This document shows, piece after piece, positions 1-11,000 of a stretch of DNA of 12,397 nt (its first letter is position 1; every line of letters begins with the position of its first letter). The DNA is from Anaerotignum sp. (GTDB taxonomy: Bacteria; Bacillota; Clostridia; Lachnospirales; Anaerotignaceae), in contig JAHHTV010000031.1 in the NCBI GenBank assembly GCA_020024395.1, positions 1-12,397 of the forward strand, given 5' to 3'. A program made the position numbers and the translations under genes. The notes below the pieces were generated by a model. It did not search any database and was not told the origin of the DNA. It saw nothing but the letters and a program-made list of their open reading frames with translations.

Positions 1-722
1 GACCCCATAATATCAGTGTGTATTTTTGCCTCTTTTATTTGTTTTTGCAAACGTTGTGACACTAAATAGTAGTCAATTCGCCAACCTGCATTTTTTTGTC
101 TTGATTGGAAACGATAACTCCACCAAGAATATACTTCTTCTACATCTGGATACAAATACCGAAAACTATCTATAAAACCGCTTTCCAAAAGTTCTGTCAT
201 TTTCCCACGTTCTTCATCTGTAAAACCAGCACTTTTTCGATTTGTTTTTGGATTTTTCAAATCAATTTCATTGTGTGCCACATTCAAATCCCCGCAAATC
301 ACCACAGGCTTTTTGTTGTCTAATGCCAGCACATATGCTCGAAAAGCATCTTCCCATTCCATACGATACCCCAGTCTTGCATTTTCTGACTGTGAATTTG
401 GTGTATACACTGTCACATGATAAAATGTTTCAAACTCGAGTGTAATCACACGTCCTTCTTTATCATGCTCTGCTATTCCCAAACCATAAAAAACAGCAAT
501 GGGTTTTTGTTTTGTAAATACAGCTACACCAGAATATCCTTTTTTCTCTGCATAATTCCAATAATCATAATACCCTGTTGTATCTAAATCAATTTGTCCT
601 TGTTGTAATTTTGTTTCTTGTACAGAAAAAATATCTGCATCAACATTTTGAAAATATTCCAAAAAGCCTTTTCCAACGGCTGCCCGTAATCCATTTACAT
701 TCCAAGAAATCATTTTCATCAT
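1..722 (-). CDS. xth: Exodeoxyribonuclease III (ExoA/Xth), C-terminus cut by window edge
   Basis: This is a class II AP endonuclease and 3'-5' exonuclease of the exonuclease-endonuclease-phosphatase fold; it cuts DNA at abasic sites in base excision repair. Reading leftward from 722, 240 residues are visible. The family is usually about 250 residues, so roughly a dozen are missing, including the terminal SDH active-site motif. Visible active-site residues are N8 in ISWNVNG, E36 in VQETK, Y106 in VYTPNS, D145 and N147 in GDLNVAHNE, and D217 in WRIDYYL. An AGGTGG ribosome binding site (732-737) lies 9 bases before the ATG at 722. The next ATG, at 719, would give the more family-like start MKMISWNVNG and is an equally possible start. 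The gene has its own promoter overlapping that of the divergent gene at 830. The family call is secure; only the start and the unseen end are uncertain. Confidence 0.95.
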   Translation of the reverse strand, partial: MMKMISWNVNGLRAAVGKGFLEYFQNVDADIFSVQETKLQQGQIDLDTTGYYDYWNYAEKKGYSGVAVFTKQKPIAVFYGLGIAEHDKEGRVITLEFETFYHVTVYTPNSQSENARLGYRMEWEDAFRAYVLALDNKKPVVICGDLNVAHNEIDLKNPKTNRKSAGFTDEERGKMTELLESGFIDSFRYLYPDVEEVYSWWSYRFQSRQKNAGWRIDYYLVSQRLQKQIKEAKIHTDIMG

Positions 723-757
723 TTTATGACACCACCTATCATTCATTTCTTTTTGTT

Positions 758-787
758 ATTGTACCATAGTCTTGTACCTTTTGTCAC
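758..787 (-). promoter_or_regulatory. Predicted sigma-A promoter of the exonuclease III gene
   Basis: On the minus strand GTGACA (787-782) and TACAAT (763-758) are separated by 18 bp, close to the sigma-A consensus. They lie about 36 bp upstream of the exonuclease III start codon. The elements overlap those of the promoter for the opposite gene. This is a pattern match only. Confidence 0.5.
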
Positions 788-800
788 GATTGTGTATAAT
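772..800 (+). promoter_or_regulatory. Predicted sigma-A promoter of the ArsC-like/flavoprotein pair
   Basis: TTGTAC (772-777) and a perfect TATAAT (795-800) are spaced by exactly 17 bp, about 30 bp before the ATG at 830. GTACC occurs twice, at 761-765 and 774-778, in the shared divergent promoter region, the second copy overlapping the -35. It could be part of an operator but is too short to be convincing. Confidence 0.6.
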
Positions 801-829
801 AAACAAAATAGAGGAAAAGGAGTTACCAT

Positions 830-1165
830 ATGAATATTCAAATTTATGGTGCCAAAAAATGTTTTGACACAAAAAAAGCGGAACGATATTTCAAAGAACG
901 CAATATCCCTTTTCAATCCATTGATGTACATACCTATGGCATGAGCAAAAGCGTATTTGATGCCGCAAAAAAATGCATTGACATAGAAGATATGATAAAC
1001 CGCAAAGCAAAAGCATATCAAACATTATATATGGATTACATTGATGAAAGTAAACGAGAAAACACATTATTTGAAAACCCTGCACTCTTTCAAACTCCCA
1101 TTGTCCGCAATGGCAAATCTTTTACACTGGGTTATTGTCCAGAAATCTGGAAAACTTGGTCTTAA
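830..1165 (+). CDS. ArsC/Spx-family thioredoxin-fold protein, function uncertain
   Basis: This 111-residue protein has the size and pattern of the ArsC/Spx/MgsR family: an N-terminal IYGAKKCFDTKKA segment with the active-position cysteine C11, a central INRKAKAYQTL segment, and a C-terminal ENPALFQTPIVRNGK segment carrying the conserved cis-proline TPIV. The usual second cysteine of Spx (CXXC) is replaced, giving C11-F-D-T14, and the arginine before PIV that ArsC enzymes use is a threonine. True arsenate reduction or an Spx-type disulfide switch is therefore doubtful. Other cysteines are C49 and C103. AGGAG (818-822) lies 7 bases before the ATG. The flavoprotein gene follows after 32 bp with no terminator, so the two are probably cotranscribed and may share a redox role; this is inferred. 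Annotation pipelines often name such proteins arsenate reductase family protein. Confidence 0.82.
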   Translation: MNIQIYGAKKCFDTKKAERYFKERNIPFQSIDVHTYGMSKSVFDAAKKCIDIEDMINRKAKAYQTLYMDYIDESKRENTLFENPALFQTPIVRNGKSFTLGYCPEIWKTWS

Positions 1166-1197
1166 TCTAAAATCATAATATCAGGAGATGAACAATC

Positions 1198-1812
1198 ATG
1201 AAAGTATTATTGGTAAATGGTGGCCCACACCCAAAAGGTTGTACCTATACTGCATTACAAGAAGTTGCTATCACACTGCAACAAAACGGCATCGAAACAG
1301 AAATCATGTGGTTAGGGAATGAACCCATCGCTGGCTGTATCGCTTGTAACTACTGTAAAATCGAAAAACGTTGTTTCAGACAAGATTGTGTCAACGAATT
1401 TTTAGACAAACTTGATACCATTGACGGTTTTGTATTTGGTTCACCTGTACACTTTGCTTCTGCTTCTGGTGCTTTGACTTCTTTTTTGGATAGAGCATTT
1501 TTCGGACGTAATTTTGATGGCAAAGTTGGTGCTGCTGTGCTAAGCTGTCGTCGTGGTGGCGCCACTGCTTCTTTTGACCAAATCAACAAATACTTTGCCA
1601 TAAAAGGTATTCCCATTGTCACTTCACAATATTGGAACATGGTACATGGTAACACACCAGACGAAGTCAGACAAGACTTGGAAGGTATGCAAACCATGCG
1701 TACATTGGGCAAAAATATGGCATGGCTTATCAAATGTATTTATGCAGGCAAAGCTGCAAACATCAACTTCCCCCAAAAAGAACCTCCAATTACAACAAAC
1801 TTTATCCGTTAA
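1198..1812 (+). CDS. Flavodoxin-fold (NADPH-dependent FMN reductase-type) protein with iron-sulfur flavoprotein cysteine motif
   Basis: This 204-residue protein is predicted to bind FMN and carry out cytoplasmic electron transfer. The N-terminus MKVLLVNGGPHPKGCTYTAL matches the phosphate-binding loop of the flavodoxin/FMN-reductase fold. GSPVHFASASGALTSFLDR (81-99) matches the second flavin-contact region (GSPVYFxxxxGxLKxFLDR in relatives). Between them, C47, C50, C53 and C59 form CX2CX2CX5C, the compact motif of archaeal and clostridial iron-sulfur flavoproteins (Isf), where it holds a [4Fe-4S] cluster; C64 is nearby. Many clostridial flavodoxin-family proteins have similar cysteines, so cluster binding is likely but not certain. 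AGGAG (1183-1187) stands 10 bases before the ATG. The gene is second in a pair with the ArsC-like gene and ends 7 bases before a hairpin terminator. The physiological substrate cannot be told from sequence. Confidence 0.85.
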   Translation: MKVLLVNGGPHPKGCTYTALQEVAITLQQNGIETEIMWLGNEPIAGCIACNYCKIEKRCFRQDCVNEFLDKLDTIDGFVFGSPVHFASASGALTSFLDRAFFGRNFDGKVGAAVLSCRRGGATASFDQINKYFAIKGIPIVTSQYWNMVHGNTPDEVRQDLEGMQTMRTLGKNMAWLIKCIYAGKAANINFPQKEPPITTNFIR

Positions 1813-1819
1813 GCAAACA

Positions 1820-1850
1820 AAAAGCCAAAGCACTTTATGCTTTGGCTTTT
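1820..1850. terminator. Bidirectional intrinsic terminator between convergent genes
   Basis: A perfect 13-bp inverted repeat (1820-1832 and 1838-1850) with a 5-base loop forms a hairpin whose A-rich and T-rich ends give terminators on both strands. It follows the flavoprotein gene on the plus strand. On the minus strand it overlaps the stop codon (1849-1851) of the convergent gene, so one hairpin serves both transcripts. Confidence 0.85.
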
Positions 1851-2307
1851 ATAATTTGCTTTTTACTGGTATTTTATCACCATCAATATATATAAAATCT
1901 ATCAAATTATCCCATATCAATATCAAATCCGAGCAAAAATTTTTCCAATATACAATATCCTCACAAACCTGTTTTAATTCTCCCATACACAACACATCAA
2001 ACAACGCATCCGTACCATGCAAAAAACAAATAAACACCTTTGTTTTTTCATTTTGCAACTCTGCATAAGAAATTTCTTTCTTTTCCAAATTTTCAAAATC
2101 AGGTCTTGTCGGTGTCAACGCTGGTAATCTATCTAAAAATGCATTCACATTTTCAATTTGTTCTACATTTCCAAAAACATAATATTTATCAAAATTTGGT
2201 ATATTTTCCTGCAATTTTGTCATTTCTCGCAATATCATTTTTTCATGCAAAATTTTTCTTTGTCTTTCTTTCAAATATGCCAATCTTTGTTTTTTTACTT
2301 CGTCCAA
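1849..2307 (-). CDS. Unrecognised 152-residue protein with TTG start
   Basis: I do not recognise this protein. Residues 1-33 are strongly charged and probably helical (KKQRLAYLKERQRK). The middle is mixed, with LPALTPTRPDFENL at 61-74. The C-terminal half is hydrophobic and aromatic (VFICFLHGTDALFDVL, then DLILIWDNLIDFIYIDGDKI) with four cysteines (94, 107, 115, 125). There is no signal peptide and no clear transmembrane helix. The start is TTG at 2307-2305, set by a perfect AAGGAGG 7 bases upstream. That Shine-Dalgarno overlaps the TAA stop of the nitrilase gene, so translation is probably coupled to it. It is the last gene of the CDF-nitrilase operon, and its stop lies in the terminator stem. 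The tight coupling argues that it is a real gene and suggests a role near the nitrilase or metal exporter, but no function can be assigned. Confidence 0.8.
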   Translation of the reverse strand: MDEVKKQRLAYLKERQRKILHEKMILREMTKLQENIPNFDKYYVFGNVEQIENVNAFLDRLPALTPTRPDFENLEKKEISYAELQNEKTKVFICFLHGTDALFDVLCMGELKQVCEDIVYWKNFCSDLILIWDNLIDFIYIDGDKIPVKSKL

Positions 2308-2314
2308 ACAGAAA

Positions 2315-2321
2315 CCTCCTT
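2315..2321 (-). promoter_or_regulatory. Ribosome binding site that fixes the TTG start
   Basis: AAGGAGG on the minus strand lies 7 bases before TTG at 2307. Its first bases are part of the TAA stop (2322-2320) of the upstream nitrilase gene, the arrangement expected for translational coupling. Confidence 0.8.
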
Positions 2322-3108
2322 ATTCCAGCAACCATTTTCCATATAACATTTCTTTTCGGTCTGCTTTCACAGGAAACTCCTGACGGCATTGTTTTGCTTG
2401 ATGTATATCTATTTCCACAACTTGCAAATCATTTTGCTCTGTCAAATGTGCCAATATCTCTCCTGTTGGTGCAACCAACATACTATCTCCACTATATTCC
2501 AGTGTTTTGTCTTTCCCACTACGATTGACCCCTACAATAAAACTTTGTGTTTCAATCGCTCTTGCCTGCAACAATATTTTCCAGTGTGCAATTCTTTGTT
2601 TTGGCCAATTTGCAATCACTGTCATACAATGGCTTTTTTTCGATGCCACTTGAAAAATTTCTGGAAAACGCAAATCATAACAAACAAATGGGCTAATTGT
2701 CATACCTTCCATTTCACAATATACAATTTCATTTCCCCCTACATAATACTTTGCTTCTGCTCCATAAGAAAACGGATGTATTTTTGCATAATCGGCTTGT
2801 ATCTTTCCTTTTTTATCTAATATGATGCTGTGATTTTCAGCCCTTCCATTTTCCAAAAATATCACACCAAACACAATCCCCATACTATATTTTTTTGCTG
2901 CATTTTGAAAATATGCAACTGTTTCGCTGTTTTGCTTTTGTTCTCCATATATACCAGTTTGCATGGTAAAACCAGTCAACGTCATTTCTGGAAACACAAT
3001 CAAATCTGCACATTGTTTGTTTGCTTTTTCCATCATTTCCACACAACGTTGTTTTGCCATATCCTTGTTTTCAAAACCCATATCCAACTGTACCAATGCA
3101 ATTTTCAT
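2320..3108 (-). CDS. Carbon-nitrogen hydrolase (nitrilase superfamily), omega-amidase-like
   Basis: The 262-residue protein has the full nitrilase catalytic set: E41 in FPEMTLTGF, K109 in AKIHPFSYGAE with the accessory E118, and the nucleophile C143 in FVCYDLRFPE. The KIHPFSYGAE block and ANWPKQRIAHWKILLQARAIE (166-186) are characteristic of the omega-amidase/YafV/Nit2 branch. Those enzymes hydrolyse alpha-ketoglutaramate or alpha-ketosuccinamate to the 2-oxo acid and ammonia, cleaning up after glutamine or asparagine transamination and methionine salvage. Length and termini are normal for the family and the protein is predicted cytoplasmic. Only a weak GGGTG-like ribosome binding site precedes the ATG. 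The gene follows the CDF gene after 48 bp and overlaps the Shine-Dalgarno of the next gene. The superfamily is certain; the exact amide substrate is inferred. No transaminase gene is in view. Confidence 0.92.
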   Translation of the reverse strand: MKIALVQLDMGFENKDMAKQRCVEMMEKANKQCADLIVFPEMTLTGFTMQTGIYGEQKQNSETVAYFQNAAKKYSMGIVFGVIFLENGRAENHSIILDKKGKIQADYAKIHPFSYGAEAKYYVGGNEIVYCEMEGMTISPFVCYDLRFPEIFQVASKKSHCMTVIANWPKQRIAHWKILLQARAIETQSFIVGVNRSGKDKTLEYSGDSMLVAPTGEILAHLTEQNDLQVVEIDIHQAKQCRQEFPVKADRKEMLYGKWLLE

Positions 3109-3132
3109 CTATCACACCCACTTTTTGATTTT

Positions 3133-3160
3133 ATCATACCATATCCCGTTATTTTATCAA
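3133..3160 (-). promoter_or_regulatory. Possible internal promoter before the nitrilase gene
   Basis: TTGATA (3160-3155) and TATGAT (3138-3133) are 16 bp apart on the minus strand in the 48-bp gap after the CDF gene. The -35 overlaps the CDF stop codon. In AT-rich DNA such matches are frequent. If real, it would let the nitrilase be made without metal induction. Confidence 0.35.
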
Positions 3161-4053
3161 AGTATTTTTTGTGGGTTAACATGCACCATACAATGTTTCA
3201 CTTCTGGAAAATTCACTTCAATGGCATTGTGTACACATTCTGCGATTGCATGTGCATCTATCAATTTTAAGTTTCCATCTGCTACAATTTCCACATCTAC
3301 ATATGCTCTTGCACCAAATTGTCTTGTATGAATAGAGTCAATACTCAAAACACCATTTTGTGCCACAATGACAGTTTTCATACGTTCCAATGTTTTTGCA
3401 TCACAAGCGGTATCCATCATCTTATCAATACCATCTTTGAAAATATCATATGCTGCTTTTATAATAAACACAGAAATCACAACACTTGCAATTGGGTCAC
3501 AAATCGGGAAGCCAAGCATTGCCCCTCCAATACCAACCAAACTACCCACAGAAGACAATGCATCAGAACGATGATGCCAAGCATCTGCCATCAATGCTCC
3601 AGAATTGACTTTTTTTGCTGCAAATTTTGTATAGTGATACATACCCTCTTTTACCAATATAGATACAACCGCTGCAACCAAAGCTAATGCCGTTGGTGCT
3701 TGCAAATTCATTTCTGCATTTGAGAATATTTTCTCCAAACCGCTTGCACCAATGGCAAACCCTGTCACACATAACACCATTGCAAGCAATATTGCTGCCA
3801 CACATTCAATACGTTCATGACCATACTGGTGATTTTCATCAGATGCCTTTCCAGACATTTTATACCCCACCATCACAATCACTGTACTAAACACGTCAGA
3901 TGCAGAATGTACTCCGTCAGAAACCATTGCCCCAGAATGTGATACAAAACCTGCCAAAACTTTGAATATTGACAATACAATATTCCCTATCATACTATTG
4001 ATAGATACTTTCATAACCACTTTTTCATTTTGTTTTGTCATATCTGCTGTCAT
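3157..4053 (-). CDS. Cation diffusion facilitator (CDF) family metal exporter
   Basis: This is a membrane transporter that exports divalent metal ions from the cytoplasm in exchange for protons. The 298-residue protein has the family layout: several hydrophobic helices, then a cytoplasmic domain from about residue 215. The transport-site signatures are DGVHSASD (46-53, H49 and D53) in helix 2 and DAWHHRSD (157-164, H160 and D164) in helix 5. HQYGHERIE (75-83) is the usual loop after helix 2, and the C-terminal domain has conserved IHTRQFGARAYVDVEIVAD. The ATG at 4053 is chosen because GGGAGG (4063-4068) stands 9 bases upstream. An in-frame ATG at 4332 would extend the protein through a structured leader and terminator and is rejected. 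The upstream riboswitch points to control by Ni2+, Co2+ or Fe2+, so one of these is the likely substrate; this is inferred. It is first in a three-gene operon. Confidence 0.93.
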   Translation of the reverse strand: MTADMTKQNEKVVMKVSINSMIGNIVLSIFKVLAGFVSHSGAMVSDGVHSASDVFSTVIVMVGYKMSGKASDENHQYGHERIECVAAILLAMVLCVTGFAIGASGLEKIFSNAEMNLQAPTALALVAAVVSILVKEGMYHYTKFAAKKVNSGALMADAWHHRSDALSSVGSLVGIGGAMLGFPICDPIASVVISVFIIKAAYDIFKDGIDKMMDTACDAKTLERMKTVIVAQNGVLSIDSIHTRQFGARAYVDVEIVADGNLKLIDAHAIAECVHNAIEVNFPEVKHCMVHVNPQKIL

Positions 4054-4106
4054 AATATAAAACCTCCCTTTTCTTTTTTCTTTCCACCGCCTTTTTGATT
4101 TTATAC

Positions 4107-4152
4107 AAAAAAAGACACCCGTAGAACATAAAACTGTCCCACGAATGTCTTT
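4107..4152 (-). terminator. Intrinsic terminator in the CDF leader (riboswitch expression platform)
   Basis: On the minus strand a 17-bp stem including G-U pairs (4152-4136 with 4127-4111) and an 8-base loop is followed by a run of seven T. The left arm contains the 3' strand of aptamer helix P4 and the first base of the P1 3' strand, so terminator and aptamer cannot form together. It lies about 55 bases before the CDF start codon. Confidence 0.85.
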
Positions 4153-4208
4153 ATCATTCGCTGCAAAATGCCCGACTACACGGTCAACAACCGTTGTCTG
4201 CTCAGTTT
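4131..4208 (-). promoter_or_regulatory. Candidate NiCo (czcD) class metal riboswitch aptamer
   Basis: The RNA read on the minus strand folds as a four-way junction. P1 pairs AAACTG (4208-4203) with CAGTTT (4136-4131). P2 pairs ACGGT (4194-4190) with ACCGT (4184-4180). P3 is a short GCA/TGC stem (4171-4169 with 4165-4163). P4 pairs CGAATG (4160-4155) with CATTCG (4147-4142). Junction segments carry G-rich motifs: CGGGCA between P2 and P3, and TGGGA between P4 and P1. This resembles the known NiCo riboswitch, a four-way junction with conserved guanines that coordinate Co2+ or Ni2+, found upstream of CDF exporters; later work proposed Fe2+ as a physiological ligand. Metal binding should stabilise P1 and P4, disrupt the terminator and switch the exporter on. 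The class assignment rests on remembered architecture and gene context, not a covariance search. Confidence 0.7.
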
Positions 4209-4221
4209 GTACTGTAATGTG

Positions 4222-4237
4222 CGAGAATACTTTCTCG
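4222..4237 (-). other. Hairpin in the 5' part of the CDF leader
   Basis: CGAGAA (4237-4232) and TTCTCG (4227-4222) form a perfect 6-bp stem with a 4-base loop upstream of the aptamer. Next to it, CAGT-ACAA-ACTG can form a small hairpin that would hide the 5' strand of P1, giving a second possible competing fold. The role is unknown. Confidence 0.5.
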
Positions 4238-4263
4238 TATGTGCAGTGCAAAGAGTTTCTAAT

Positions 4264-4292
4264 ACCATAATATATTTTATGATATTTGTCAA
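4264..4292 (-). promoter_or_regulatory. Strong sigma-A promoter of the CDF operon
   Basis: A perfect TTGACA (4292-4287), a 17-bp spacer and TATGGT (4269-4264) lie on the minus strand. Transcription should start near 4257, giving a leader of about 200 bases that holds the riboswitch and terminator. The -35 begins 13 bp beyond the rpoC terminator hairpin. Confidence 0.75.
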
Positions 4293-4304
4293 GCATTTTA
4301 TGAT

Positions 4305-4342
4305 AAAAAAGTCCTTGAAAATGATATTTCAAGGACTTTTTT
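4305..4342. terminator. Strong palindromic terminator after rpoC
   Basis: A perfect 16-bp inverted repeat (4305-4320 and 4327-4342) with a 6-base loop has a GTCCTTGAAA core and A/T-rich ends. It begins 8 bases after the rpoC stop codon. It is symmetrical and could act on both strands, though no plus-strand gene reaches it. It insulates the CDF promoter from rpoBC transcription. Confidence 0.9.
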
Positions 4343-4350
4343 TCATGATA

Positions 4351-7995
<3,645 letters not shown>

Positions 7996-8012
7996 GGGCT
8001 TGTTCTCCTTTC

Positions 8013-11000
8013 TTATTCTTCATCATAATCGTCCAGCAAATCGTCGCCCATGTCAAATGTATCGGACAACAAATCACTGTTATCATGCACAGTGCCTTCC
8101 TCATCATCAAACAAGAAGTCCACCAATTCTTCTTCGGCTGTCATCGGTCTTTGACGCTGGAATGTATCTTCCTCACCTTCGAAGCCATCAATATTTACAT
8201 TCAAATCATCTACATCTTCAATAGATTCTTTGATTTCCACTTCTGTCTGGTCTTCTCTGAGTACACGAATATCAAGTGCCAAAGATTGCAATTCTTTCAG
8301 CAACACTTTGAATGACTCAGGTACACCAGGTTCTGGTATATTTTCCCCTTTGACAATAGATTCGTATGTTTTCACACGACCCACAATATCATCGGATTTT
8401 ACAGTCAAAATTTCTTGCAAAGTATAGGCTGCACCATATGCTTCCAATGCCCAAACTTCCATTTCCCCGAAACGCTGACCGCCGAATTGTGCTTTACCAC
8501 CCAAAGGCTGTTGTGTTACCAAAGAGTAAGGGCCAGTAGAACGTGCATGGATTTTATCATCTACCAAATGGTGCAGTTTCAAATAGTGCATATATCCAAT
8601 GGTAACTCTATTGTCAAAGAATTCCCCTGTTCTGCCATCACGCAATGAAACTTTACCATCACGATTGATTGCAACACCTTTCCATTCTTCTCTGTGGTCT
8701 CTGTTTGCATACAATTCATCGTAAATGTCGCCTTCCAACAAAGGTTTCCATTTTTCGGAGAATGTTTCCCAATCTGTATTGACATAATCATTTGCCATTT
8801 CCAAAGTATCCATAATGTCAATTTCATTTGCGCCATCGAATACAGGTGTACTGATTTTCCAATCCAGTACCTTTGCAGCCAATGACAAATGGGTTTCCAA
8901 TACCTGCCCGATATTCATACGAGAAGGAATACCAAGTGGGTTCAATACGATGTCCAGTGGACGGCCGTTTGGCAAAAATGGCATATCTTCTACTGGCAGC
9001 ACACGGGAGACAACCCCTTTGTTACCGTGACGACCTGCCATTTTGTCACCCACGGAAATTTTACGTTTTTGTGCAATATATACACGCACCAACTGGTTCA
9101 CACCAGGGCCAACATCGTCGCCATTTTCTCTTGTAAAGATTTTCACGTCAACAATGATACCTGTTTCGCCATGTGGTACTCTCAAAGAAGTATCTCTCAC
9201 TTCTCTTGCTTTTTCGCCGAAAATTGCTCTCAGCAATCTTTCTTCTGCGGTCAATTCTGTTTCGCCTTTTGGTGTCACTTTCCCTACCAAAATATCATTG
9301 GGGTGTACTTCCGCACCAATACGCACAATCCCTCTTTCATCCAAATCACGCAAAGCATCTTCACCCACATTTGGAATATCTCTTGTGATTTCTTCAGGCC
9401 CCAACTTAGTATCTCTTGCATCAGCTTCAAATTCATTGATATGCACAGATGTGTAAACATCATCTTGCACCAACTTTTCGCTCAACAAAACAGCATCTTC
9501 ATAGTTGTAACCCTCCCAAGTCATGAAACCAATCAAAGGGTTTTTACCCAGTGCCAATTCCCCTTGGCTTGTAGACGCACCATCTGCAATAATCTGCCCT
9601 GCTTCTACTCTGTCACCTACATTGATAATTGGTTTTTGGTTCAAGCAAGTACTTTGGTTACTTCTTTGATATTTAATCAATTTGTAAACATCTCTCATAG
9701 AGTCATCATTGCGAATGACAATTTCATTTGCTGCAACACGTTCTACGATACCGCCTTTTTTGGCAATTGCACAAATACCAGAGTCCTTTGCTGTTTTATA
9801 CTCCATACCTGTACCCACGATAGGAGAATCTGTCACCATCAAAGGCACTGCCTGACGCTGCATATTGGAACCCATCAATGCACGGTTCGCATCATCATTT
9901 TCCAAGAAAGGTATCAATGCCGTTGCCACAGATACCATCTGTTTTGGAGAAACGTCCATCAAATGAATTTGGCTTCTGTCTACTTCAATAATATCTTCTT
10001 TATGTCTACCAGTTACTTTTTTGTGTACAAAATGCCCCACTTCGTCCAAAGGTTCATTTGCTTGCGCAACGTTGTAATTTTCTTCTTCATCCGCAGTCAC
10101 ATAGATGAATTCATCTGTTACACGAGGTTCATCACCACTTTGGTCTACTTTTCTATAGGGTGCTTCAATAAAGCCATATTCGTTAATGCGTGCAAATGTT
10201 GCCAATGTGTTAATCAAACCAATGTTAGGACCTTCTGGCGTTTCAATAGGACACATTCTACCATAGTGAGAATGGTGAACGTCACGTACTTCAAAGCCTG
10301 CTCTTTCTCTGGACAAACCACCTGGACCCAATGCGGACAAACGTCTTTTATGTGTCAATTCACTCAATGGGTTGTTTTGGTCCATAAACTGTGATAACTG
10401 AGAAGAACCAAAGAATTCTTTGATGGCAGCTGTCACAGGACGCACATTGATGAGTGCTTGTGGTGTTACCACAGCCAAATCTTGTGTAGTCATTCTTTCA
10501 CGAACCACTCTTTCCATTCTGGACAATCCAATACGGAATTGATTTTGCAGCAATTCCCCTACAGAACGAATACGTCTGTTACCCAAATGGTCAATATCAT
10601 CTACATTACCATAATCATAATCCAACTGCATCACATAGTTGATAGATGCTACAATATCATCTAATGTAATGTGTTTTGGCAACAATTCATGCATATTTTC
10701 TTTGATTGCCACTTTCACTTCTTCTGCTGTATCATATTCTTCTAAAATCTGTTCCAAAACAGGATAATATACATTTTCTTTGATACCCAATTCTTCCGCA
10801 GTCAAACCAAACTCTTCCAAATAAGCATCAATATTCACACAACGATTTGTCAGAATTTTTACAGTTCTTTCTTCTGTTTGAATAAACAAATGGTCTGTAC
10901 CACTGTTTTGAATGATATCACACAATTCTGCTGTCAGCACTTCGCCCGCTTCTGCCAATACTTCACCCGTCATAGGGTCAACCACATTTTCGGCAAGCTT

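Noticed and set aside
830..1165. Naming the 111-residue protein arsenate reductase
   Set aside because: It lacks the arginine before the cis-proline and the second cysteine, and no other arsenic resistance gene is nearby. Only the superfamily is supported.
4107..4257. Leader considered as 6S RNA, T-box or manganese (yybP-ykoY) riboswitch
   Set aside because: The 5' and 3' ends do not pair into the long 6S helix, the T-box GGGTGGNACCGCG motif is absent, and the manganese riboswitch motif GGGGAGTA is absent. The four-way junction with GGG-containing joints fits NiCo better.
4054..4332. In-frame extension of the CDF exporter to an ATG at 4332 (391 residues)
   Set aside because: The extension runs through the predicted promoter, a four-way junction RNA and a terminator, its residues do not resemble a CDF N-terminus, and GGGAGG supports the ATG at 4053.
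8889..10394. 501-residue plus-strand ORF, and similar long plus-strand ORFs over rpoB and rpoC
   Set aside because: These are antisense shadows of strongly conserved rpoB and rpoC codons, rich in Cys, His, Phe and Thr, with no ribosome binding sites.
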